64,000 nt of DNA from Branchinecta lynchi. Its lineage: Eukaryota > Arthropoda > Branchiopoda > Anostraca > Branchinectidae. Both the position numbers and the translations under genes were made by a program. Shown in pieces: positions 22,265 to 34,200 of this stretch (position 1 is the stretch's first letter; every line of letters starts with the position of its first letter). Where the stretch lies: assembly GCA_023053575.1 (NCBI GenBank), contig JAKZAP010000018.1, forward strand, positions 13,358,202 through 13,422,201, in the 5' to 3' direction. The notes under the pieces were generated by a model, which saw only the letters and a list, made by a program, of their open reading frames with translations, searched no databases and was not told where the DNA came from.

Positions 22265-25200
22265 GTAAGAATTTGTAGACACAGATGCTTATTGGTATAC
22301 AGGTATACATGTAAGTTATCTGAATGGGGAATAAGCGATTAGGCACTGGGTTCATACCAGTCATGCACAAATCCTCAATTTTTGGGCATGGTGCCACAAC
22401 CTCTGGACCAGTCTAGTACACTAGGCCCTTTTTTGACACCCATTCACAAACGGGGTGGCATGCCCCCAGGTATGAGTAGGGTACTCATACGTATGTGTAC
22501 CCCTTCTTCCCCAGAGGTCTACCAGTCTACTACACTTTCTAAATCAGAATTAATTACTGCTTACCGACTGCTTCGTCAGGTCTAAGGATTACAGCAATAA
22601 ATAGCCCTGCTTCAGAGGAATATTTTGGTATACTTCTACTATTTTTTTGAATCTTGTATCCAGCTAAAAGGAGCCACTGGAACGAAGCTAACACCAACTG
22701 CTGAAAACATGGCGGATCGCCGTGGTACAAAAAGGACTGTGCACGCTACCTCGCGTCAACAAACAGTGTTGCCAGATGTCAAACGATAGTGTGAATTGCC
22801 ACAGTAGATTATAGAACTCTCCGCAGCATCTAGTGATTGACAGACGAAGCAAAAGTTGCGATTTTGATCGATTTCCGAAAGCCGCCAAGGTTTAGCGTTT
22901 GCTTAGTTAGTGTTTTTACGACTTCGGCAATCCTTGCCCGGTCGAAGTTTCTTCAGTTGCGTTTTTTATCGAAGTTTTGTTCGCCGTTGGCTTAGCCGGT
23001 TGCTTAATTTCCGTTTTCGAACGCCGTCGAAGTTCACCGTTTTCTTAATTAGTGTTTTTACGATTTCGGCGATCCTTGCCCCGGTCGACGTTTCTTCGAC
23101 GATTCGAGCAAACTTCGAACTTAGTTGCGTTTTGATCGCCGTTAGCGTAGCCGGTTGCTTAATTTTCGTTTTCAAACGCCGTCGAAGTTCACCGTTTGTT
23201 TAATTGGTGTTTTTGCGACTCCGGCGATCCTTGCCCGGTTGTCGTTTTTTCGACGATTCAAGCCATCTTTGAACTTGTTAGCTCATGAAGTTCGACGCTC
23301 AGAGTTCGAAGGACGAATAAACTGTGACCGGCGACCGAAAACGGTAATTAAAAAAAGACCTTTGAGGTCTTCAAACTTCGATCAAAAACGCAACTCTTGT
23401 ACTTTGAAGGCATCTTCAACCTTCGATGAACAAAAGCTAGAAGCTCATATGACATTTGCAAGGCTGATTCAGGAAGTAGGAAAATAATATGCCAATTCGT
23501 GGGTGTGTTGTGATCATTTGTAAGCAAGACCCTTGAAAGTGATCATGTGCCATAGGAGATTGCGAGAATGGGTAGTTTGGTAAAAACGTATTTATTTTAG
23601 CACTTGGCTGTGATGATGCACACTTTAAGGGTGCTAGAAACTGATCTGTAATCTTAACTTTCGAGGCCAAAATGGTTATGGGCCTTTAACGATCATGGAT
23701 ACATATCGTCGATCAAAAGTATTTTTTTGACTTTTCGGTTAATATGCATAGTTTAAGGGAGATATAAATATATCTCGACGTATCACGTATATTTTGCTGA
23801 AATGTATTTTTTGTACTTGGCGGTTAACATGAGATGGTCACAATCTCGTCAAGTCTAATGTTCAAGTCAAGTTTGATCGTCCTATCACATCCGGAAGTAC
23901 CTTAACTCGCGATCGACGGAATCCCCCCCCCCCCCCATACAACTCCCCACAGTGTCGGAATCCTGTTCTGTCACTTAATGTATCTATGGCTTGTGCTTGT
24001 TCTTCCAACCAAGTTTCATCCCAATCGCTCCAGTCTATGCGTTTCACAAGATTCCTTTTCTAGCTTTTAGCTATTCGGATTAAACTTGATTGATTTAAGA
24101 AAAAAAAAAAAAAAAAAAAGATATACGGTTCTCCCGGTTTCCTGAGAACCGGTTCCAGTTCTCAGGACTTGAAATGGGACATCTGAGACACGATATCTTT
24201 CCAAATATAAAGTTTCATCACGATCCGATCATCCGTTCGAAAGTTATGCATGCCTCAATATTCCGGGTTCCTCAACCCTCCACTCCCCCCACGTTGGTCA
24301 GAGAGGGGAAGTGACTTTTTCAAATTTAATTTAGTCGGGTCCCCGATATGGCTGCCAATTTAAGTTGCATTGTCCTAGCACTTCTGGCAGTACCCTAACT
24401 CGAGGAAAGTGGGCCGACCGACAGACCGAAAAGTGATCGGTATATGGTACTTGAGCGAAGGTGCAAGTGCAATAAAATTGCAACACGTCTTTAAGCGTAA
24501 AGAGTTGACCTCGGGAGTGCCTTGAAGCTTTTGGTATAGACACCTATGTGGTTAGTTTTATTAAAAATTGATGTGTTGGGTCATCTGCGAAATACACTGA
24601 GTTCTCACGGTTTCAAACTGATTCGCGAACTGGAAGGGGGGGGGGGGGGTCCATGGGGCTACTCACTTCTGTTGCAAGGTGTTAAGTCCCTGCCGCCAGC
24701 CTCTTGGTGTAGCCAAAACAGTCAGTGAGCAGCCCCTTAGGAAAATCAAGTGCTACCTGAGTGTATTTTCACCATAGAGAAATTGCGTAATCTTTAAAGA
24801 GCTCTGTTGAAGGTTTAATTAAAGCGGCCAATTGGTGTCGGATCGGAAAGGGGGAAAGAGTTTGAGTACGGTCTGCGGAAGAGTGGAAACGTTATTGTGG
24901 CAAGATGGCTAATCCGTTTTCAATTCGTTCACTGTAGACTAGAGCTAAAGTAGGCCAGAGCCGAAATCGTGTGTCTGAGAGACACCTCTACGAGGCAAGA
25001 CGGGATTGTCTTCGAAATGTCTCCAATCGAAACGTCCCCAAGCATAGATTTTGAAGTTCACCTTTGTTCGCCCTCAGCAGATAGCCTACTTTACACATTT
25101 GTGGAAAGATTTACATATAATTTCTTGTACATCCGAGCAAGAAGATAGCCTCAGAAAAGGGGCCGGATCATGACTTGTGAAACTATGAACGAGTTCTGCA

Positions 25201-28200
25201 TTTGAGCTAGAATAAATCTATTAAATTTTAACTTGACGTAGGCAAATGATTACTTTTAGAAGTGAACGGGTGGCACAGAGTCTACTTCCGATGCAGGGGC
25301 GTAATTTGCTATGGGGCGGGGGGGGGGGCAACCCCCCCAGCTTGAACCTGAAAAAGCAAGAAGCTTGACGTCAATCGCGCAGTGGACAGTTTCGCGAACT
25401 TGAAGAAGCGTCGTTTCGCTTTGGTTGATTAGTAAAATATCTCTCGTGTTTCTTTGTTTTTATTACGTTTTTCCCTTGATTAGTAAAATCAAACCCTTGT
25501 TCCGATTGTAGGCATAAGTAAGTCGGAGACCAATTTGGTCGCGGGGGATGGCAACCAATATCTAGTTTTGCCACTTCAGGACAGCAATTAAAATCACGAC
25601 TTCCATTTTATACTGATTAAACGAAAGAGTATGCAGAATTTTGACACGATTCATGATAATTACTTTAATTTCAATCGTACGTAGCCTGCTCACACATCCA
25701 GACCTAGGAAATACAAACACTCCATACGACGTCCAACACCACGACAAATTTTGTTATATTGAGAAGGTAACACGGACAGAGTCCTAACTGAGACGAGGCT
25801 ATGAAAAAATCAGATACTGAAAAAGGAGTGAATTACTATGTTGAGGATACACCGAAATAAGCTTGCGAAATATACTTTATTACGGAAAAAAATGTATATG
25901 CGTCACAGTTCTTCGGCGAAAGAAGAGATTCGCACCTGACTGCGGAAATCGGACTGTGTGTACACATCTTAACCGTTGGCAATTCTAGATAGGGCGGGAA
26001 AACAAGATCGCAATGGCGAAGACAAAATAGGGGAGCTTAAAATGTGAGCTGACCGTCACTGCAATCTGTTAGGCAATCAGCATAATTGTTCAAATTCTGG
26101 TCCCATCAGTTTGTTGCTTGGGTCTTGGTTTCAAAAATACCTCTTCGATACGTCGTAAAATTCCAGACAATACTATGCGAATCAATGCCAGGTGGAACAA
26201 ACTTCGATAAAAACGCAACTGAAGAAACTTCGACCGGGCAAGGATTGCCGAAGTCGTAAAAACACTAACTAAGCAAACGGTAAACCTTGGCGGCTTTCGG
26301 AAATCGGAAATTAAACAACCGGCGAACAAAAATTCGATCAAAACGCAACTTTTGCTTCGTCTGTCACTCACTAGATGCTGCGGAGACATCTGGCAACACT
26401 GTTTGTTGACGCGAGGTAGCGTGCACGGTCCTTTTTGTACCACGGCGATCCGCCATGTTTTCAGCAGTTGGTGTTAGCTTCGTTCCAGTGGCTCCTTTTA
26501 GCTGGATACAAGATTCAAAAAAATAGTAGAAGTATACCAAAATATTCCTCTGAAGCAGGGCTATTTATTGCTGTAATCCTTAGACCTGACGAAGCAGTCG
26601 GTAAGCAGTAATTAATTCTGATTTAGAAAGTGTAGTAGACTGGTAGACCTCTGGGGAAGAAGGGGTACACATACGTATGAGTACCCTACTCATACCTGGG
26701 GGCATGCCACCCCGTTTGTGAATGGGTGTCAAAAAAGGGCCTAGTGTACTAGACTGCACTGGACATGCCCGAACGTATGGGCATGGTACCCATACGTTGG
26801 AGCACCATGCTCTGGAGCATGGACATGGTACCCCTGTGAAATTTGGATAAACTGAGACTGGTTACATACCTAAATAGGGCCTTCTCCCTGTCCTAGATCA
26901 AAAGTTACCTGATTTTACTTTCTATCCAACCTCATTTTCCAATTTACAAAATGTTAGAGCACTTCCAAGATACATAGGCCTAGAGTTTTTTGGAGGCCAC
27001 TTCTCTTCTAGTGGGCTTATCCTATCCTTTTTCAGAAAATTGCTGCTAGGTAGCATGGATGAGGCAAGCTTTTCAATCTGTTCACTAAAGCAAATATTTC
27101 CTTTAGATTGTTTGCCTTTTATTGTACAGTTGTATTTATTTTGAGTTATTTTTTTTTCACCTGTTTTTACTCTGACTTTTGACTTTTTGACAACATGGAA
27201 AAGGATTGAGTAACCTAGTGGCAACTACCTGTAAAAGGATAGGGTAAACCCACTGGGAAAGAAGTGGCCTCCACAAAACTCTCTGTATGTTGAAAGTGCT
27301 CTAACATTTTGGAAATTGGAAAATGAGGTTGGATAAACAGTGAAATCAGGTATCTTTTGATCTAGGACAGGAAGAAGACCCTATTTAGGTATGTAGCCAG
27401 TGTCAGTTTAACCAAATTTCACAGGGGTACCATGCCCACACTCCAGGGCATGGTGCCGTAACGTATGGGCACCATGCCCATACGTCCAGGCATGCCGAAA
27501 TGTATGGGCACCATGCCCATACGTCCAGGCATGCCGAAACGTTGGGGCACCATGCCCAAAAATTGAGGATTTGTGTATGACTGGTTCATACCATGTTGTG
27601 CATTAGCCGCAGTAAAAAGTCAACCAGTAGTCAGCATTGAAGTAGAGAATCGGAAGCCAGAATCAGTGTCGGGGGAAAAGTGTGAGCAGTTGGGAAAACT
27701 GCACTTTTCCCCAAACACCTTCTCCTCCACAGGGGATTCTTTTTCACCTGTGCAGGGGATTCCCTGTGGAGGGTAATTCTCCAAAAAGTCTGGTGTCCAA
27801 CTGAATAAACTTGATGAACTTTAACAGTACAGAGTTTGGTAAAACACCAATATAGGTAAAGGCGTTATAAACAGTCTTAATCATCACTAGGCCTAAACAG
27901 GGGCATCAAAACTGGGGGGGGGGGAGGGGGCACTCTAGCATACTAACCCTTTTTCAGTCATGGTGCTCAAACATCTAGCACCATGCCTGAGTGCTAGACG
28001 TTTGAGCATTGTACCTTGAAACTCATGCATGGTGCATGGATTTTAGCATACAGTGCACACATGAAAAAACACAATTTCTATTGTTACACACTAAATAACA
28101 ATAGAAATTGTGGTTTTTCATGTGTACACTGTATGCCATAATCCATGCACCATGCATGAGTTTCAAGGTACAGTGCTCTAGGATTCAGGCATGGTGCTAA

Positions 28201-31200
28201 ACGTTTGAGCACCATGACTGAAAGGCTAGTGTACTAGACTGGAGGGGGGGACGCATCCCCCAATGTTGTCGCCCAGTTGCTATTTTTCATCAAAAAAGTT
28301 GATTTTTTTTTCGCGAAAACAGTAATTTTTTCTGAAAATCAGTCGATTTTCTTACAAACTGTCTTTTTTTTTTTTGAAAACAGTAGTTTTTGTGCAAAAA
28401 CAGTCGGTAAAAATTACCAGCCAGTCTGTATATGCCTTGCCCACCCCCCCCCCAAAAAAAACATTTTTGCTAGTAACACCTCTGCGCCTAAGAGCTATGA
28501 AAATAGCCAGACAAAAAAAACATTTAAACATAAATTTTTAAATGTGGTGATGACCATTAAAAAGCGAGATAGCAAGGAAATAAGTAATAGTAAGGAAATA
28601 GAAAAAGACAGGAGCCAGAAAATAATAAAATACTGACCTGTTCCTGACTAGAACAGCTAAAAAGAATAAAAATATGTTAGTAGTCTACTAGTTTTGTTAT
28701 TATTAATTATTTAACTCTTTTAGGATGTCATCCATTAACTTGTAATACCTTTCATCTATTATTCGTAAAACTGAATTTCAAGGTCAGCCAGTTACAAGTA
28801 TTGCTAATCAACAAAGAGATGCAAACTACCTAATGTCCGCTACTCCCATTCCCTCTTCTTCCCATGTCATATGTAGCATAGTATTGCTCAACTTTTCAGA
28901 TTTACCAGCCCACACGAACCTCCAGATGTATCTATCTATTCTCTTTGCCTGACTCTCCGCTGGCGCAAACACAGGCACAATATTTAATACTGAGGATAGA
29001 CAGTTTATTTTCTCCTTCTCCTAGTCATGTTGTTAATTTATTGTATCCTGTTGTTTTAATCAGCTGTCAGTATTGCATTGGTAGGCTATTGATGTGAACG
29101 TGGAGCTTAATTGTGCCATCATAAAGTTATCATGATTGAACATTCATGTAATCTTTCATTTTAGTCGCCCAAAGAAAATCACAGATGTTGCATCTCAGGA
29201 GGAAGTTGTGTCAGTCATGAAGAGATGCCTCGAAGGGGCTGATTTGCCAAATTTTCTGTTTTATGGTCCTCCAGGAACTGGAAAAACTAGTACCATTTTA
29301 GCAGCAGCCAGGGAACTTTTTGGAGACATTTACAAGGAGAGGTGATGCTTTGTATATATCAATCGGTTTCCAGCTTTTCGTAGTTTTGGTTGTTTTGATA
29401 AGGAGTTTCAGGTAGAAGAGAAGCCTGTGCAAACGTATTTGTAAAAATTCTAAAAATATAACACTTATTCCTTTAAGATTGATTAGCCCACAAAAGTATC
29501 CTAGCCCATTTCAAAGGAAATATCCAATAACGAATGGTTTTCAAGTGCATTCGGCTTTCTTTTTTTATTTTGACTGACGTTGAGGTTTTATGAGAAAATC
29601 ATTATACTTGATGGCGCTGAAGTCAGCTACGAAATGCGCCAGCGAAATTTCGGCCCTTCTCGACAAGCTTCATGGCTAGGCCGTCGGTAGCTAGCTGTTT
29701 AGTTCCATCGAAAATGATTGCAGTCAGCTTAGACCAAAAGTTGTTTGAACCGCGCATTGCAAATGCACACTTTAAATTTGTTAGGAATTCATTTTTAAGC
29801 AAAACCCTTAAAGGGCACGTCGCAGGCAAGGTAGTAATTCGTTCTGCTTCAGTCTGGTTTCCATCGTCGTCCTTGAGATTCTACACTTCACGAGTGTATC
29901 CATTCTCCTCTATTAGCATTACATTGAATATCACGCTTGTCACGTTTGTTGTCTTTAACGTGACGGATTAGGGTCAAGATCATTGGTCCGAGAAGCTTAT
30001 TGGTCGGAAGACTGTTTATGCAAATTTTGACAAGTTTGTGGTCGAAGGCAAGGCACATGTAAAAAGGCTAAAAGCTGCTGAAGCCTTCTTTAGTTTTTTG
30101 TAAGAATCCCCAAATTTTGAATTGGTCAGCTATCTCAGACTATTTTAGCAGAAACGCTCTGTAGTGTGAGGTGACTTTTAAAGCAAATAGTAGCATGGGC
30201 CCGTAAAGAACATGACCATAACATGAAAATTTGGCGTGATCCAGTCTGGGTCAGAAACGGAAAGTCTAAAATATGTGGTCTTGTCAGTTATCAGGTTTCA
30301 TCCAGATCAGACAACTTAATGAGAAGTATTGATTCCTTCTCCCTCCATCGCCCTGGACGGTCGTATCCGGGAAACGATGTTCTACAAGTCAGTTTGGTTA
30401 GGACCTTAATACGTGGTGAAGGAGTATTAAGATACCACTATGATGATGATGAAATTTTATCTACGCACTTAAGAAGAGGAAAATACTGCAGTAACCTACA
30501 GACAAAGAAAAGAAAAAAATACACTGAGCTTTCAATAATGTAGTAAATGGAAAAGATACAATAATTAACATTAAAAAAAAGAAAAGGGACTAATCGGGTA
30601 TACAAAATCTTCTTCCTAGATAGAATCCATAGAAATGGCCAGGGGCAGAAACTATTGGCCATGCTCCGGAGGATGGTAGGTAGTTCTGAAACGATTTCTG
30701 TAGTAACTGTTTTGCAGGTTGAAATAATGCTCCCAATTTTCCAATTTTCTTAACTATACTGTTTTGTTTCTAGGGTGCTTGAGCTGAATGCATCAGACGA
30801 AAGAGGAATTCAAGTTATCCGTGAGAAAGTCAAGAAATTTGCCCAGCTCAGCGCATCTGGAACTAGGCCTGAGTAAGTTTTCCAGTCAAAGTTATTGCTG
30901 TGGGCTAGAAGACTTGATCCTATGAAATAGCTAAGTCAATCGAAAAGAAAGTGTCACCAGAAGCAATGGTTTCACCAAAATTATCATAGAGATACCCTAA
31001 ATTGCACTTGCCAAAGTAAGGTATTCCCTGGCTTAGTAATGATAAGAAGAGCCACATTAGGGGCATTCCTTTTGAATCTATGACTTCAAGGGCTGTTTTC
31101 TATCCAAGGACTCTTTAAAGGTCTCCGTACTTTCTGCCTCAATAGATTTATGACTGAAGGAGTTTCAAAATCGAAACCACGAGGCTGGTTTTGAACTTGT

Positions 31201-34200
31201 TCCCTCACTCTTTCAGTGTAGCACTTTATTCAGGAAAAATTCTTAAGATCGTTGAAATTTCCGGTCAGCCAGTCAGTACACTAACTTATACCAAGCGTCC
31301 ATAGTTCACCGGGCGGATCTGTCCTAAACCATTAGTACCGATGGGTGGTTCGTTTTTCCTAGCTTGAGCCTGAAGAGGACCCATGCCAAGAAGGGCCAAA
31401 ATGTAAATAAATCTCAGCTGGTATCCGTATATCGCCATCAGAATATGATTCGCAGCTCACAAGTCCTACAGTAAGAGACTTGAAGAGCCGAACCTACCAA
31501 GCCTTAAGGCCCATTCACAACGGGTTTTAGCTAATACTCGGTACCAGCTAGTTCTGAAAATTGCTCCCGAGACCGAAGCTTTGCCAGCTTTTTGCCTTTC
31601 GCAATGGATACAGGTGCCAGTTTCGGGTACCAGCTAGTCTCGGACCCAAGCTGAAATCAGTTCAGCTTTTCAGGGTACGCCAATCAGATTATTTTGGGAA
31701 ATATTGAAGAATATTCGTATTGTCTAGTTTCGAACCAAGCACAATAGATAAAACCATATCCACTCCTTGCTGTCTTGAAAACCGAATGTGAATTTAGGTC
31801 AATGTTACTCGTTGTGACGTGGTTCAGCATTAGCCAATTGGAATATTCCTCAGTGTTCCCCTACGTAATCTGATTGGCTAGTACCCTCAAAAGTTGAATA
31901 GACTTCAACTTGGCTCCGAGACTAGCTGGTACCCAGAACTGGCAGCAATGTTAATTGCGAACGGCAAAAACCCAGCTAATTCTCGATCTCAGAGCGATTT
32001 CCGGAACTGGCTGGTACCGAGTATTAGACAAAACCTGTTGTGAATGGGCCTTAACAACTGAAACTCGTTGTCCGAGGATACTGTGAATGTAGAAACAGTA
32101 GATGCCTTCAAAGTTAAGTTGGACAAAGAATGGTCGTCGAAAGCCTGGAAGTACGAATGGGATGCTTGCAGCGTCAGCGACCAGACATTAGTTGTCGCAA
32201 ACCAATGAGAAAAACCAATAAAAAAAATAATCACACCACCATCGACACTACAGGAGCATTGGCACCTTTGTCGGTGAACAATGCGATTTAATGTAATTTA
32301 AGGTAAAATGTGTTATTTAAACTTTCGAGAGCTTCCGAACTAGCACCACAGGAGAATGTGAATGAATAAAAATGTGCTCAGATGTCATTTCGTTTCAGTG
32401 GAAGACCGTGCCCTCCATTCAAAATTATAATCCTCGATGAAGCTGATTCGATGACGGGAGCCGCTCAAGCTGCTCTTAGAAGAACAATGGAAAAAGAGAC
32501 GAAATCCACAAGGTTTTGTTTGATTTGCAACTATGTCAGCCGAATCATTGACCCCTTGACGTCGAGGTGTTCCAAGTTCCGTTTCAAGCCTCTGTGTAAG
32601 TTCAAAGCAGAGCAAAATAACACTAGGGAGTAGCACCAAGACTTGAAAAAAGTGACACGCACACACCAGTGACACGCGCCACAACCGATAGTGAAAGTCC
32701 CTACTAAAACTCGATCGGTCGTGCACCAGTGTTTGCTCCAGTAACTTCATATTCTGAATGCAGCAAAAAATAAGATACAATATCGCCTGTTTCCTCGATG
32801 TATGCGGACCGCATCTTAGCTTTACTAGAAATATCTAAACCTGCAGATTTGTCTCGCTTTAAATGTCGCAAACTTAGTGGGCGGCGCTATGAGTATGGCC
32901 CGTTTGAGAAGCAAGGGAAGCATACGGTGTGGCGTTACTGCCTAGTGTCATTTTGCTCTGGTTCAAAGCTTAGTCATAGTCCCTGAAAAGTTGTGATAGG
33001 ACACACCTTGGTATTGTGGAAAGATCGACCACTGTAATCAAGGATGAATAAGCAGTAGAACCTGCGTCTCCCGATCTCTGTAATACGACCATGCGGAGTC
33101 GAATAGATTCCTGATGCTAACGAGTAGGAGCTACGTGGAACACCACAATTCGTTACCTCTGTAAACGGCCCATCGCAGTAGATCCCTGGAGAAGAGAAGT
33201 CGAGAGTAAACAGACTGTTGGTTGTTTAACCACACGTTACATGCGTGATCTGCAGAGGCGGGACATACATGCCTGCTACGGTTTTATCCTCTCAATTCGC
33301 TGTGATCAGAGGGGAGTATACGGGAGTCATCTCCAAGCTGAGCATGTAGCTTTAGCTCTGCTCAGTGTTGTCGAGGTATCCATAGTCGGTGCATGGGACC
33401 AAAGACGAAGGTTCATTTGGCTTATTTGTTGTTGCTGTAATTCAGATGGCTTTATAATTTTTATCAACCGGACTCATTAGAGGTCAGTGTGAAGCAATAT
33501 GGTAGCGTAAGGCTGACGAGTTTGGTATCGGTTGCGGGGAAATAAAACTAAATTTCCTAGTTCGGAGTAGGACTGGAAGCAGCATGACAACTAACTATGG
33601 ACACGTTTTATTTAAAACAATCTGAGTTTTCAAGTCCTGTCTCGCAAATGCGGTTTTATTTGTGACAAAGCGTGGCAACTGTCTGTTCTTCTCAGAAAAG
33701 AAGGTCTTGTTTCGTGACTTGCTTTTTGTTCTTGTCAGCGGTGTTGTCACATGTATGACTTGATCAGAAATTTAAAGAACTGTCAACTAAGAAAGTAAGT
33801 AATTTATTTATACCCGCCATTTTGACAAAGCGGAGTAAATGAAAGGAAATAAATAAAACACATAAACACACAGAAAACGACACTTAATTTTCAGTCTTTG
33901 GCCAGGAAGCAGTGGATAAAGTCGTTCGCTGGTCAGGCGCTAGTTTTCTATGATTTTTGTCCATGAAACTAAGTTTTATTCGCGACAATTCTCAGGAGAG
34001 TCATTCACCTGACAGTGTCTATATAAAACGACAGTTGGCTATGAAAAGACCGAAAAGTGAGACAAGTGACAATCGTATAAAACTCGGCTTATATTGAGGA
34101 CGCGCATCATTTTTCTAAGCCCTCCAAGACCAGTGCCCAAATACGAGCGTGCAGCGACGAAGTGCTTGGCGCAAGCACCCGACTAAATGAGCATGCATAA

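Larger units (their letters stand above)
22401..26764. mobile_element. Inner CAGTCTAG-family element, 4348 bp, 8-bp TSD CTCTGGAC/CACTGGAC
   Basis: The element is 22409-26756, with TIR CAGTCTAGTACACTAGGCCC and complement. The flanking octamers differ at one base. Inverted arms of about 570 bp (22409-22980, 26190-26756) share for example GCGAGGTAGCGTGCAC in opposite orientation. It sits inside the outer element at 22358-27583, so it is younger. The 3.2 kb loop has poly-C/G tracts, a LINE 3' tail and only short open frames. Largest member of the family in the window. Confidence 0.9.
22350..27591. mobile_element. Outer element in RFC4 intron 1, CAGTCAT ends, perfect 8-bp TSD GTTCATAC
   Basis: The element is 22358-27583. 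TIR CAGTCATGCACAAATCCTC with complement ending at 27583; GTTCATAC on both sides (22350-22357, 27584-27591). Inner parts hold repeated GGCATGGTGCC / CATACGT motifs, and 26825-27010 is inverted relative to 27235-27430. Without the nested element it is about 0.87 kb. No transposase is seen. It starts 93 bp after the RFC4 exon 1 donor. Confidence 0.9.

Noticed and set aside
22910..23203. 97-codon frame with hydrophobic stretches
   Set aside because: Falls in the 150-bp tandem units of the inner transposon; hydrophobicity comes from repeated TCG/TTT-rich text.
32385..32780. 131-codon minus-strand frame
   Set aside because: Antisense of RFC4 exon 4 and the adjoining transposon.
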